From Bacillota bacterium (GTDB lineage Bacteria > Bacillota > Clostridia > Acetivibrionales > DTU013): a stretch of DNA of 21,822 nucleotides. The stretch is taken from positions 1 through 21,822 of the forward strand of contig JAEZLF010000298.1 of NCBI GenBank assembly GCA_023435925.1, written 5' to 3'. A model generated the notes under the pieces. The model was not told where the DNA came from. It did no database searches and saw nothing but the letters and a program-made list of their open reading frames with translations. A program made the position numbers and the translations under genes. Numbering within the stretch: the stretch's first letter is position 1; every line of letters begins with the position of its first letter. Below, piece after piece: positions 1 to 7,976 of the stretch.

Positions 1-28
1 AAAGAAGTGGTACCTCTTTGTTTATGGG

Positions 29-57
29 TTGTAATAGCTTGTTTGCTATGGTAAACT
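29..57 (+). promoter_or_regulatory. candidate promoter for the MASE3-PP2C gene cluster
   Basis: TTGTAA (29-34) and TAAACT (52-57) are separated by 17 bp, with TG one base before the -10 box (extended -10). It is the only sigma-A-like pair seen before the first gene. The match is moderate and the start of the window may hide further signals. Confidence 0.3.
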
Positions 58-91
58 TTAAATAAATATTTTGTAGTAAAAAGGAAATAGA

Positions 92-1774
92 ATGCCAAAT
101 CATAAATTCGTCCTTTTTATAAAACATAACAGAGGTCTGGCTAAAGCATTGACAACGCTTATAGCTGCGGTTTTTGTACTGCTGTTAATACCAGTATTTG
201 AAGAGCCATTCAGTAAGATGATGAACGTTGCAAGCTACCTGACATGGCATAATCTGTTTGAGCTTACCAGCGTCATAGCATGCCTTGCGATATTTCTGGT
301 AGCATATTATGCATATGACCAGAGTCGTATGTTGAAAACGATTTTTGTGGGGAACATGCTTCTTGCAACAGGTTTCATTGATGTATTTCACATGCTGAGC
401 TATAAAGGTATGCCTGCATTTTTTATCGAGAATACGACAGCAAACAGAGCAACCACCTTTTGGATTGCGGCCAGGTTAATATCAGGTGCATGTTTTCTGA
501 TGGCAAGTTTTATGGATGAGAAAAGAAAAAGTAATATTAAAAAAGTCTTTTTTTTGGCTGCTTCGTTGCTAGTTACTTTTGTAATATTTATTACGGCAAC
601 CTATTTCCCATCCCGGCTGCCTGTCATGTTTATCGAAGGTGTTGGTCTGACACTGACCAAAAGGCTTTTGGAGTATTTCATCATGCTGATGCTTATTATT
701 TCTTCCATTCGGCATATGATAAGATATTTGGAGCAGAAAGACGTTGTACATATCAACATGGCTTGCGCACTGATGCTGAGTGTACTGAGTGAATTCGCAT
801 TTTCACTCTATACCGATGTGTATGGTTTATATAATTATATTGGACATATTTTTAAAGTGATTTCATATTTTATTATTTTTTCGGCTGTATTTTCAAATAG
901 CGTTCAGTCTCCATACATAGCACTATATGCTGCGCAAAAAGCTCTGAAAGATTACATAGGCAAACTGGATTTTATTGTAGAGCAGCGTACCAGTCAGCTG
1001 AAAAATATTAATAACAGACTCCTTGAGAATCTGGAATATGCCAGGGATATACAGAAATCTATGCTTCCGGTATTCTTACCGGATACATTGGAGATCGGAT
1101 TCAGTGTGTTATATTTACCTGCTGAAAAGCTCAGTGGTGATTTTTATGATGTGTTTCATCTCGATGATCGCCATATAGGCTTCTACATTTGTGACGTTTC
1201 AGGCCACGGCGTGCCTGCCGCGATGCTGACAGTATTTCTGAAACAATGTATAGACAGCTTTGTGGAATCAGATCGGCGGAACGGTACAATATCTTCTCCG
1301 GCATATGTTCTGAAACGGTTGTATGAAGCTTTCAACAATACGAATTTTAGAGATGATGCGTATATATTGCTTCTCTATTTTGTTTATGATACAGAGGAGA
1401 AAAGGCTTGTTTACAGCTCAGCCGGACTAAACGAACCACCGATTCTGGTAAATCGTGAAGGGTATATTAGTGAAATGGTTGTAAGCGGATTTCCTATATG
1501 CAGACTCCGGGAAGTATATGATGTGGAATATACGGAGCATCACTTGAACATGAAGAATGGAGATAGGTTGTATTTATTTACAGATGGGCTGGTTGAGGCG
1601 CAGAATAATGAAAAAAGGAGATATTCCACAATTAGATTGAAGCAAGTATTACAAAACCATACCGATGCTCCCTTACTTGATCAAACTGTAAAGATTTCGG
1701 ATGATTTTATACGATTTTCTTCAGGCACTAAGCTGAAAGATGACGTTACATTACTGGCAGTAGAGTTCAGATAA
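92..1774 (+). CDS. MASE3 membrane sensor with C-terminal PP2C/SpoIIE-type protein phosphatase
   Basis: A 560-aa membrane protein. Residues about 18-270 contain roughly seven or eight hydrophobic helices with the look of the MASE3 sensory domain. Residues 280-325 form a charged helical linker (YIGKLDFIVEQRTSQL onward) like the signalling helices that connect sensors to outputs. Residues 330-560 are a PP2C_SIG (SpoIIE/RsbU) phosphatase with metal ligands at LSGDFYD (D350), CDVSGHG (D368), LFTDG (D498) and LKDDVT (D550/D551). All acidic positions are present, so it should be active. By family it dephosphorylates a serine/threonine phosphoprotein, classically an anti-sigma-factor antagonist, in response to a membrane signal. 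No antagonist or anti-sigma gene is nearby, so the substrate is unknown. The ATG at 92 is preceded by a modest AAGGAAA site. It is first of four same-strand genes. The domain call is firm; the signal and target are not visible. Confidence 0.9.
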   Translation: MPNHKFVLFIKHNRGLAKALTTLIAAVFVLLLIPVFEEPFSKMMNVASYLTWHNLFELTSVIACLAIFLVAYYAYDQSRMLKTIFVGNMLLATGFIDVFHMLSYKGMPAFFIENTTANRATTFWIAARLISGACFLMASFMDEKRKSNIKKVFFLAASLLVTFVIFITATYFPSRLPVMFIEGVGLTLTKRLLEYFIMLMLIISSIRHMIRYLEQKDVVHINMACALMLSVLSEFAFSLYTDVYGLYNYIGHIFKVISYFIIFSAVFSNSVQSPYIALYAAQKALKDYIGKLDFIVEQRTSQLKNINNRLLENLEYARDIQKSMLPVFLPDTLEIGFSVLYLPAEKLSGDFYDVFHLDDRHIGFYICDVSGHGVPAAMLTVFLKQCIDSFVESDRRNGTISSPAYVLKRLYEAFNNTNFRDDAYILLLYFVYDTEEKRLVYSSAGLNEPPILVNREGYISEMVVSGFPICRLREVYDVEYTEHHLNMKNGDRLYLFTDGLVEAQNNEKRRYSTIRLKQVLQNHTDAPLLDQTVKISDDFIRFSSGTKLKDDVTLLAVEFR

Positions 1775-1873
1775 TAAAAAATATATGAAATGCAGGATTT
1801 AAGGGTTTTAATATCGAATTATGCTATAGCGGGGACCGATAATGTCGGTGCAGCGGTGTTTTGGAGGTGCAGG

Positions 1874-2734
1874 ATGTCAACACATTTTACGGTTGCAGCC
1901 ACAATTGCCATATTAATAAGTGCAGTTGTCATTTTTTTGATATTCAGCAAGCTGAAGCTGTTAAGTCTGAGGCTGCTTATATCAACAACAGTTGCGGCAT
2001 TGTTAACTGCCATATCATTACCTGGTGTGTATAGTATACTTTCTGTCAACGAAAAGAGTATATCAGTTTTCTCTGCAATATTACCTGTTGCTGCAGTAAC
2101 GATAGCAATATACATCGTATTGGTGATTGTATTGAGTGTCGTGATCTCACATGTTATACCAAAGATCAGTGCAAAGCAGGAAGAAACAGTCCTTCAGGCA
2201 GATGAAGCCGCATTATCTGAATCAGATCCTAGTGTGAACAAGGCAGCTGATGGAAACTATCTGGAACAGATTTTTATCAATATGAATCACGAGGAGCATT
2301 TTGAATTCACTGGCGGTGCCGAGAGAGAAAATGAGCCGGAAAGCGTAGAAAAGGCAGAAAAAGTGGATGTTGAAGAAAATAACTTCGAAAAATCTGTTGA
2401 CAGTGATGAAAATATTGATAAAATGGGAATAGAAAATATAGTGCAGGAAAGTGAAAATCTTACTATTGAAGAGTGTATTGAGGAAGCCTTCAGGCTTAAG
2501 GCCCAGGGTGACGGAGAAGGTGCTATACTTTATTTTATGTATGCACTGGATAAAATGCCTGATCAGGACCTTACCTTCTGGATTGTACTTGATATATGTG
2601 TTTTGTATAAAGCTTTGGGACAAAGCGCTCTTGCATTTGACATATTAAACGGTTATTATGATACCTTTGGAGAGAACATGGATATCTCTGTCAGAAAAGA
2701 AATTGAGAGTAATTTGGCTGAAATACAGGCTTGA
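1874..2734 (+). CDS. membrane protein with acidic linker and helical TPR-like tail, function unknown
   Basis: The open frame extends back to 1790, but the ATG at 1874 is preceded by GGAGGT (1863-1868) at ideal spacing, so a 286-aa product is preferred. Three hydrophobic segments lie in the first ~105 residues (FTVAATIAILISAVVIFLIF, LLISTTVAALLTAISLPGVY, and ILPVAAVTIAIYIVLVIVLS). A long linker rich in Glu, Asp and Asn follows (about residues 130-200). The C-terminal ~80 residues are helical with TPR-like spacing (IEECIEEAFRLKAQGDGEGA, then VLYKALGQSALAFDIL). I recognise no named family. The topology suggests a membrane-anchored scaffold with a cytoplasmic protein-binding tail. It lies 99 nt after the phosphatase gene and 44 nt before the PRC-barrel gene, so the genes are probably co-transcribed. 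Confidence 0.8.
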   Translation: MSTHFTVAATIAILISAVVIFLIFSKLKLLSLRLLISTTVAALLTAISLPGVYSILSVNEKSISVFSAILPVAAVTIAIYIVLVIVLSVVISHVIPKISAKQEETVLQADEAALSESDPSVNKAADGNYLEQIFINMNHEEHFEFTGGAERENEPESVEKAEKVDVEENNFEKSVDSDENIDKMGIENIVQESENLTIEECIEEAFRLKAQGDGEGAILYFMYALDKMPDQDLTFWIVLDICVLYKALGQSALAFDILNGYYDTFGENMDISVRKEIESNLAEIQA

Positions 2735-2778
2735 CGATAAGGTTGGCTTTGCGCAAAATGAAGGAGGGTATTCATACC

Positions 2779-3654
2779 ATGAAAAAGACTCAAAAAATAC
2801 TTGGGTTGCCTATTATTAGTATATCTGACGGACTTGAAGTCGGTAAAGTAAAGAGTATCATAATAAATGCAGACAAAGGTGCCATCGATTACATTGTTGT
2901 AGACAGTGGAATACAGATATTCAGTGCAAGGGTGATACCTACCGAGGACGTACTTGGGATAGGGGAATACGCACTAACCATCGAGAATGAAGCGGCTATT
3001 ACCGATATCAGCAGGATACCGGCGGCTATTCAGCTTCTTCAGAATGACATAAGGGTAAAGGGCACCAAGGTTCTTACTAAAAAGGGAAGACTTGTTGGTG
3101 AGATTGGCGATATTTATATTGATGATAATGATAATTGCAAAATAACCGGACTGGAGTTTATAGCCGACATTACTCAGAAAAAAATCAGCCTGATACCACG
3201 CGATACGGTAATCACCTTCGGAAAGAACCTGACAGTTGTAAAAGAGGATATTGAAGCTTCGCTGCTTGATACTCCGGAGCAATTGGGTGCAGATGTAGTA
3301 CTTCACGAGTTCGAAAAAAAAAATAACCCTTATATAGATGAAATTGGTGGACTTACTTTTAATGAAGCAGCTTCTTTGAATGAAACAACCAATGCAGAAG
3401 AACTGCCGTATTTTGAAAATACGAATGTTGAGCCTGCCACATCAGAAGAGGCCAGCGGTACTGGTGACAACGCATCTATACTCTTTGAGCAAAGGCAAAG
3501 ACAGTATCTCAACGGAAGATATGCTACCAGGACCATCAGTGACAATATGGGAAATATTATTGTCGCTGAAGGGACACAGATTAATGATACAATCATTGAT
3601 GAAGCAAAATCCAAAGGCAAATTGGTTGAGCTTGTAATGAATAACAGAGCATAA
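2779..3654 (+). CDS. tandem PRC-barrel domain protein
   Basis: The start is placed at ATG 2779, which follows AAGGAGGG (2760-2767). The open frame reaches back to a TTG at 2731 inside the previous gene's end, but that has no supporting site. The 291-aa product has two PRC-barrel-like beta domains. The first is about residues 5-80 (ILGLPIISISDGLEVGKVKS). The second is about residues 88-165 (VKGTKVLTKKGRLVGEIGDI). A linker rich in Glu, Thr and Ala and a short C-terminal beta/helix domain (RTISDNMGNIIVAEGTQIND) follow. There is no signal peptide or membrane helix, so it is probably cytoplasmic. PRC-barrels occur in the RNA-processing protein RimM, in photosynthetic reaction-centre H subunits and in sporulation proteins such as YlmC/YmxH, and mostly act as small protein- or ligand-binding barrels. 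Specific role unknown. It is followed 37 nt later by the VanW-like gene. Confidence 0.85.
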   Translation: MKKTQKILGLPIISISDGLEVGKVKSIIINADKGAIDYIVVDSGIQIFSARVIPTEDVLGIGEYALTIENEAAITDISRIPAAIQLLQNDIRVKGTKVLTKKGRLVGEIGDIYIDDNDNCKITGLEFIADITQKKISLIPRDTVITFGKNLTVVKEDIEASLLDTPEQLGADVVLHEFEKKNNPYIDEIGGLTFNEAASLNETTNAEELPYFENTNVEPATSEEASGTGDNASILFEQRQRQYLNGRYATRTISDNMGNIIVAEGTQINDTIIDEAKSKGKLVELVMNNRA

Positions 3655-3691
3655 AAGCTACAAAAGAAAAGCGCTATGGAGTTGTAAATCT

Positions 3692-5023
3692 GTGAGAAAA
3701 AACTACAATACACTGCTTGTTTTTTTACTAATAATGGCACAGAGCATTCTTGGCATAGGGGCGGGAGCAGCCGCTTTGTTAAATACGTCCAGAAAGGCTT
3801 TGCCGGCAAGCGTTTATGTAGAGGAATTGTCTTTAGGGGGCATGAGTTACACCTCAGCACAAAAGAAAATAGAATCAAGCTATTCGGAAAAATTCGAAAA
3901 AGGGACGATTCGTCTGGAAGTTGAAAAAGGGAAGACTTATGAAATCCCTTTTTCTCAAATAAATGCCGGTATTGATGTTGAAGCTACACTGCAATCGGTT
4001 GGCACAGTGAAAAGCATCAGGGACATACCGGTTCTTTTTCATTCTTTTTTCGGGCATTCGAAACACGTACTTCAACCGGTTATCCGTTTTGATGAAGGAA
4101 AGTTGAGACAAGTATTACTTGGACTCTCTGAGGATATTTATATACCACCTGTGGATGCAAGAATCAGTTACAAGGATCATGTGATCCATAAACAAGCAGA
4201 AACCAGCGGCATTGCGCTAAATGTATCAAATGCAGTAGATATAATACGCATGCAGCTTTCCGCCGATCCTTGGGGTACGGTTTTGCTGAGTGGTGACAAA
4301 AATTATGAACTGCAATCTGTGGAGCCTTCCGAAAAGCTGAAGGAATATGATGATATACAACAGGTCTTAGCTGAATATACAACAGAAATTTTGGATGATG
4401 AGCTTATCGGAAGCATTGATTTTGCTGTGAACAGCATTAACGGTGTTATAATGCCGGCAAAGACCGATACAGGTGACCCGCAGGTGTTTTCATTTGTTGA
4501 ATGCCTGAGGTCGAAGAGTGACAGCTTTGAGAACGATAATGAAGGCTATGATCAGGTGGCATCCACACTTTATGCGGCGTTACTGTCAGCAGGCATACCA
4601 TATGGTTCTATTACCCGCATGGCGCATAAGCTGGAAGTTGATTACATTGAGCCGGGCCTGGATGCATGGATATCAGGCAATGCCGGCGATTTGAGGTTTT
4701 CGAATCCATTCGGCAATAAATTAGCGGTGTTTGCACAGAGAGAAGCAAATAAGGTTAGAGTTGTGATAGCGGGCAACATAGGTGATAAAAACGAGGACTA
4801 TGAAATCCACACGGAAATCACTCAAAGGTTTGCACCGCCCGTCTACAATATAGAAAACAGCAGCCTGAAGCTGGGTGAAATGATCGTACTGAATCCAGGA
4901 AAAGAGGGTATAGCAGTAGAAGTATACGTGAACGGCGAACGAATTTATACGGACACCTATGAAGCAGAAAAAAAGATTGTCCAGATCGGACCGGGAACCA
5001 ATTGGAATAATGATAACAAATAG
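3692..5023 (+). CDS. exported VanW-like / peptidoglycan-binding-domain protein
   Basis: The GTG at 3692 is preceded by GGAG (3678-3681), giving 443 aa. Residues about 5-30 are a signal peptide or membrane anchor (LLVFLLIMAQSILGIGAGAA). The next region (SVYVEELSLGGMSYTSAQKK) matches the repeated domain found before VanW in many clostridial cell-wall proteins. The segment around ASTLYAALLSAGI and YIEPGLDAWIS, then DLRFSNPFGNKLAVFA, is the VanW core. In typical VanW proteins this core reads like GGGxCQVSSTLY; here it is NEGYDQVASTLY, so the conserved Cys is Asp and the glycines are reduced. The biochemical role of VanW is not established and resistance should not be inferred from the name. A C-terminal beta domain ends the protein. 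It is the last gene of the four-gene set and converges on mecA with only 5 nt between stop codons. Confidence 0.8.
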   Translation: MRKNYNTLLVFLLIMAQSILGIGAGAAALLNTSRKALPASVYVEELSLGGMSYTSAQKKIESSYSEKFEKGTIRLEVEKGKTYEIPFSQINAGIDVEATLQSVGTVKSIRDIPVLFHSFFGHSKHVLQPVIRFDEGKLRQVLLGLSEDIYIPPVDARISYKDHVIHKQAETSGIALNVSNAVDIIRMQLSADPWGTVLLSGDKNYELQSVEPSEKLKEYDDIQQVLAEYTTEILDDELIGSIDFAVNSINGVIMPAKTDTGDPQVFSFVECLRSKSDSFENDNEGYDQVASTLYAALLSAGIPYGSITRMAHKLEVDYIEPGLDAWISGNAGDLRFSNPFGNKLAVFAQREANKVRVVIAGNIGDKNEDYEIHTEITQRFAPPVYNIENSSLKLGEMIVLNPGKEGIAVEVYVNGERIYTDTYEAEKKIVQIGPGTNWNNDNK

Positions 5024-5028
5024 ACCAA

Positions 5029-5655
5029 TCAGAAGTACTGTCTTAGTGTCTCAAGAGCATGATATTCTATTATTTTTTCTCCGTATTCATTAAGGTATCC
5101 TTCAAAAAAGCTGATATTTACAACTTTTGTTCCATATTCATTCAATATCAGTTCAAACATTTTTGGACTGAAGGCTGTTAGCCCGCTTCGGGTAAGACTG
5201 AGATAATAGGTTTCTTTGCACTTGTACAAGGTGCTTTCACCCGCATACAGGTTTTCCAGTTTACCGGCAAGATTACATATGTCATCTATGCTTCTAAATG
5301 AATACAAGAATAATGAGGAACATACCTTACGGCTCTTCTTCTTGACCCGAAGATCACTTTTTTTCAACCTGCTTTTAATATACTTCTGAATGGATTCAAA
5401 ATCACCATCTTCATCGATCTTGGTAATGGTGATGACAAAGCCATCGTTTGAATCGGGAAATGGTTCAATAAGCAATTGGGAATCAGATAAATTGAACCCC
5501 AACTGTTCCTCAGCCTGTTCCATCATATCCCAGAAGAACTCCTGCGCTGCAGGTGTGTTATAATTAAGCGTGTTAAAATCGATGTTTCTCTCTTCGAGAT
5601 CATTTAAAGAAATTGTTACTCTTATGATATTATCGCTTATTTTTTCTATTTTCAT
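5029..5655 (-). CDS. mecA: MecA-type adaptor protein for ClpC
   Basis: The 208-aa product opens with MKIEKISDNIIRVTISLNDL and continues with FFWDMMEQAEEQLGF, the standard MecA N-terminal substrate-recognition domain. A linker around residues 90-105 rich in Lys and Arg leads to the C-terminal domain that docks on ClpC. In Bacillus, MecA delivers substrates such as ComK to ClpCP and helps assemble the ClpC hexamer. Targets in this organism are unknown. The length is normal for the family. The ATG at 5655 follows a GGTG site at short spacing. The gene is monocistronic in view, divergent from pyk, and convergent with the VanW-like gene without a visible terminator between them. Confidence 0.92.
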   Translation of the reverse strand: MKIEKISDNIIRVTISLNDLEERNIDFNTLNYNTPAAQEFFWDMMEQAEEQLGFNLSDSQLLIEPFPDSNDGFVITITKIDEDGDFESIQKYIKSRLKKSDLRVKKKSRKVCSSLFLYSFRSIDDICNLAGKLENLYAGESTLYKCKETYYLSLTRSGLTAFSPKMFELILNEYGTKVVNISFFEGYLNEYGEKIIEYHALETLRQYF

Positions 5656-5713
5656 TGTTTCACCATAATAATTTCATTCATGAATAAAAGTTATCGTTTC
5701 ATATTACACTTAT

Positions 5714-5742
5714 ATTATACTTCGAAAGACATAAAAAGAGAA
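5714..5742 (-). promoter_or_regulatory. candidate promoter for mecA
   Basis: On the minus strand a perfect TATAAT (5719-5714) stands 17 bp from a weak TTCTCT (5742-5737). Transcription would start about 50 nt before the mecA ATG. The rest of the 233-bp mecA-pyk intergenic region shows no convincing promoter for pyk. Confidence 0.4.
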
Positions 5743-5888
5743 GCATATTATTTTTACAGTTGTATGTTACTTGTATCTGGTACAGGTGATTGAAAATGTA
5801 AAAAACGCGATTCAAGCAGAGATAGTTGATAAAAGGGGGAAAATAGTGTAACATTTGAGTCTACAGAGGTTTCAATGGAGGATAAATA

Positions 5889-7640
5889 ATGAGAAAGACA
5901 AAGATCATATGTACGCTGGGACCAGCTGTTGACAATGAAGAAGTTTTGAGAAAGCTCATGCTTATAGGAATGGATGTTGCGCGTCTCAATTTTTCCCATG
6001 GTACCCACGAGGAACATAGAAAAAGGGTAGAGTTATTCAAAAAAGCAAGGGAAAGTCTCAAGCTTCCCATACCTCTCCTGTTGGATACGAAGGGCCCTGA
6101 AATCAGGACTGGTAAGTTTGAAGCAGGCGAAGTAAAGCTCAATGAAGGAGAGGACATCACACTTGTTAATGAGGATATCATTGGTGACAGCAGCAAAGTC
6201 AGCGTTACCTATAAGGAATTATACAAAGATGTTGAAAAGGGCGGACGTATACTGGTCAATGACGGGTTGGTGGAGCTTGAGGTTTGTGAGATCGATGGAA
6301 AGGATATTCGCTGTAAAGTATTGAATGGTGGTGTAATAGGGAATAACAAGGGGATCAATGTACCCGGTGTTAAAATTCATCTGCCGTCTATAACGGAGAA
6401 GGATGTTCAGGATATTCTTTTCGGTATTGAAAATGACTTTGATTTTATTGCTGCATCCTTTGTACGTAAAGCATCGGATGTCATAGAAATTAAAAAATTA
6501 CTGGAGAAACATGGAGGATACGGCATTAAGGTTATTGCAAAAATAGAAAACCGTGAAGGCATTCTGAATTTTGATGAAATCATAAAGGTATCGGATGGGA
6601 TCATGTTGGCGAGAGGCGACCTGGGAGTAGAGATACCTGTACAGGAGGTACCGGTAGTCCAGAAACAGCTTATAGAAAAGTGCTATAAAAACGGTAAGCC
6701 GGTTATTACTGCGACACAGATGCTGGATTCCATGATACGCAATCCGAGGCCTACAAGGGCTGAAGCTAATGATGTTGCCAATGCGATATTTGACGGTACA
6801 AGCGTTATTATGCTTTCAGGAGAAACGGCAGCAGGGAAATATCCTCTGGAGACTCTCGAAATTATGTGTAAAATTGCGGAGACAGCAGAGAATTCCATGG
6901 ACTATTGGAAAAGGTTTACCACCGTGAAGTTTGATATTACGGCCAGCGTTACAAACGCTATTAGTCATGCTACCTGCACTACTGCATTGGATTTGAATGC
7001 GGCTGCTATTATTACAGTGACCCAGACCGGACATACTGCAAGGATGATCTCCAGGTTCAGACCGGCTTGCCCAATCATTGCCACTACTACGGATGAAAGA
7101 GTACATCGCCAGTTGTCTCTATCATGGGGTGTAAGTCCATATCTGGTGGAGGAAGCCCGATCAACAGATGAAATGTTTGACATGGGTGTTGAAAAAGCAT
7201 TGGAATCGGGGCATGTAAAAAGTGGTGAGCTTGTGGTCATAACAGCGGGGGCTCCTATTGGTGTAAGCGGTACTACCAATATCCTTAAGGTGCATATTGT
7301 TGGGAAAGTACTGACGCAAGGAACCGGCATTGGAAGTGGTTCAGTGACGGGAGAACTGTGTGTGGCATGGTCTGCTGAAGAGGCTATGGATAAATTTACA
7401 GATAGAGCAATCCTCGTAGTACCCTTCACAAATAATGAAATGCTGCCGGTGATGAAAAGAGCATCTGCCATTATTGTAGAGGAAGGCGGAATCGGATCTC
7501 ATGCAGCCATTGTTGGGCTTGCCCTTGAAATTCCAGTGATACTTGGGGCAACGAACGCCTCTCATATACTGAAAAGCGGTTCGGTGGTGACGATAGATGC
7601 TGACAGAGGCTTGGTGTATTATGGCTCAAATGCCACGTGA
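5889..7640 (+). CDS. pyk: pyruvate kinase with C-terminal PEP-utiliser domain
   Basis: This enzyme makes pyruvate and ATP from phosphoenolpyruvate and ADP, the last step of glycolysis. The 583-aa length is typical of Bacillus/Clostridium enzymes with an added C-terminal domain. Visible motifs are MDVARLNFSHG (substrate and metal site), LLDTKGPEIRTG, VIAKIENREG with the catalytic Lys, MLARGDLGVEIP, and ITATQMLDSM. The Glu and Thr of DTKGPEIRTG are the residues seen in potassium-dependent enzymes, so K+ dependence is inferred. The allosteric C domain follows (about residues 345-470). Residues 490-580 carry the PEP-utiliser mobile-domain sequence EEGGIGSHAAIVG, a phosphohistidine-type fold whose role in pyruvate kinase is regulatory or unclear. 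ATG 5889 has GGAGG (5877-5881). The last codons and the stop lie inside a repeat element (see 7626). Confidence 0.97.
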   Translation: MRKTKIICTLGPAVDNEEVLRKLMLIGMDVARLNFSHGTHEEHRKRVELFKKARESLKLPIPLLLDTKGPEIRTGKFEAGEVKLNEGEDITLVNEDIIGDSSKVSVTYKELYKDVEKGGRILVNDGLVELEVCEIDGKDIRCKVLNGGVIGNNKGINVPGVKIHLPSITEKDVQDILFGIENDFDFIAASFVRKASDVIEIKKLLEKHGGYGIKVIAKIENREGILNFDEIIKVSDGIMLARGDLGVEIPVQEVPVVQKQLIEKCYKNGKPVITATQMLDSMIRNPRPTRAEANDVANAIFDGTSVIMLSGETAAGKYPLETLEIMCKIAETAENSMDYWKRFTTVKFDITASVTNAISHATCTTALDLNAAAIITVTQTGHTARMISRFRPACPIIATTTDERVHRQLSLSWGVSPYLVEEARSTDEMFDMGVEKALESGHVKSGELVVITAGAPIGVSGTTNILKVHIVGKVLTQGTGIGSGSVTGELCVAWSAEEAMDKFTDRAILVVPFTNNEMLPVMKRASAIIVEEGGIGSHAAIVGLALEIPVILGATNASHILKSGSVVTIDADRGLVYYGSNAT

Positions 7641-7660
7641 AGCGGGGCGCAGGTGCAGCC

Positions 7661-7787
7661 GGGATGCATGGCGAGCAATGGAGCGGAGCGGAATGACCAG
7701 CCGGGATGCATGGCGAGCAATGGAGCGGAGCGGAATGACCAGCCGGGATGCATGGGCGAGCAATGGAGCGGAGCGGAATGACCAGCC
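7661..7787. repeat. A-unit tandem repeat (3 copies, 42/42/43 nt)
   Basis: Three consecutive copies differ only by one extra G in the third (CATGGGCGAG instead of CATGGCGAG). The core between the constant arms, GGAGCGGAGCGGA, is a short direct repeat rather than a hairpin. Near-identity suggests recent tandem duplication. A single further A unit occurs at 14876-14918. Confidence 0.9.
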
Positions 7788-7916
7788 GGGATGCATGGGC
7801 GAGCAGCAAGCTTTAGCTTGCGACCAGCCCCGGTTGCATAGGCGAGCAGCAAGCTTTAGCTTGCGACCAGCCCCGGTTGCATAGGCGAGCAGCAAGCTTT
7901 AGCTTGCGACCAGCCC
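7788..7916. repeat. B-core tandem repeat with hairpin core (3 copies)
   Basis: The first copy is a chimera: it starts with the A-type lead GGGATGCATGGGCGAGCA and then has the B core. The next two begin CGGTTGCATAGGCGAGCA. All three contain GCAAGCTTTAGCTTGC, a 6-bp perfect stem with a 4-nt loop, followed by GACCAGCCC. In minus-strand RNA the arms can extend the stem with G-U pairs. Confidence 0.9.
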
Positions 7917-7937
7917 CGGCATAAGTGTTTAGCATAA

Positions 7938-7968
7938 AAGAAGGGGGAAGATAATCTTCCCCCTTCTT
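7938..7968. terminator. bidirectional intrinsic terminator between pyk and the pot operon
   Basis: A perfect inverted repeat pairs AAGAAGGGGGAAGAT (7938-7952) with its complement (7954-7968). T-rich DNA follows on both strands. It can end pyk transcription from the left and potD transcription from the right. Confidence 0.85.
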
Positions 7969-7976
7969 ATTACAAA

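Larger units (their letters stand above)
7626..7938. repeat. modular repeat element, copy 1: left end, three A units, three B-core units, right end
   Basis: The left end (7626-7660) contains GCCACGTGAAGCGGGG, also found at 14845-14860. Three near-identical 42-43-nt A units follow (7661-7702, 7703-7744, 7745-7787). Next come units with a different core (7788-7830, 7831-7873, 7874-7916). The right end (7916-7938) matches 14945-14967 at all but two positions. All units keep the arms GGCGAGCA and GACCAGCC and differ in the core: ATGGAGCGGAGCGGAAT in A, and the perfect hairpin GCAAGC-TTTA-GCTTGC in B. No coding function is credible. The array lies between the pyk stop and a terminator, so it should be transcribed as pyk 3' UTR. 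I do not recognise a named family. Confidence 0.9.

Noticed and set aside
1835..1849. ACCGA-TAATG-TCGGT hairpin before the TPR-tail gene as a terminator
   Set aside because: The 5-bp stem is too short and has no T-run, so it should not separate the phosphatase gene from the downstream genes.
2222..2623. 133-aa minus-strand frame inside the TPR-tail membrane protein gene
   Set aside because: It lies fully within a well-supported plus-strand gene, has no ribosome site, and its composition reflects the reverse of the Glu/Lys-rich linker.
3330..3878. 182-aa minus-strand frame across the PRC-barrel / VanW junction
   Set aside because: It overlaps two supported plus-strand genes, crosses their intergenic ribosome site, and has no recognisable domain.
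3692..5023. Vancomycin resistance call for the VanW-like gene
   Set aside because: VanW-like proteins are widespread in Clostridia without van clusters. No vanHAX, vanRS or vanY gene is present and the core motif is diverged.
6965..7471. 168-aa minus-strand frame inside pyk
   Set aside because: It is a reverse-strand shadow of a conserved enzyme, with low complexity typical of such frames.
7597..7895. Several open frames of about 75-112 aa on both strands across the repeat array, encoding repeated peptides
   Set aside because: The A units are 42 nt, a multiple of three, so repeats stay open in several frames at once. None has a ribosome site, and both strands are equally open, which fits non-coding repeats.
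7661..7916. CRISPR array
   Set aside because: The units are tandem with no unique spacers of constant length. The variable cores are only 15-17 nt and recur exactly, and there are no cas genes.
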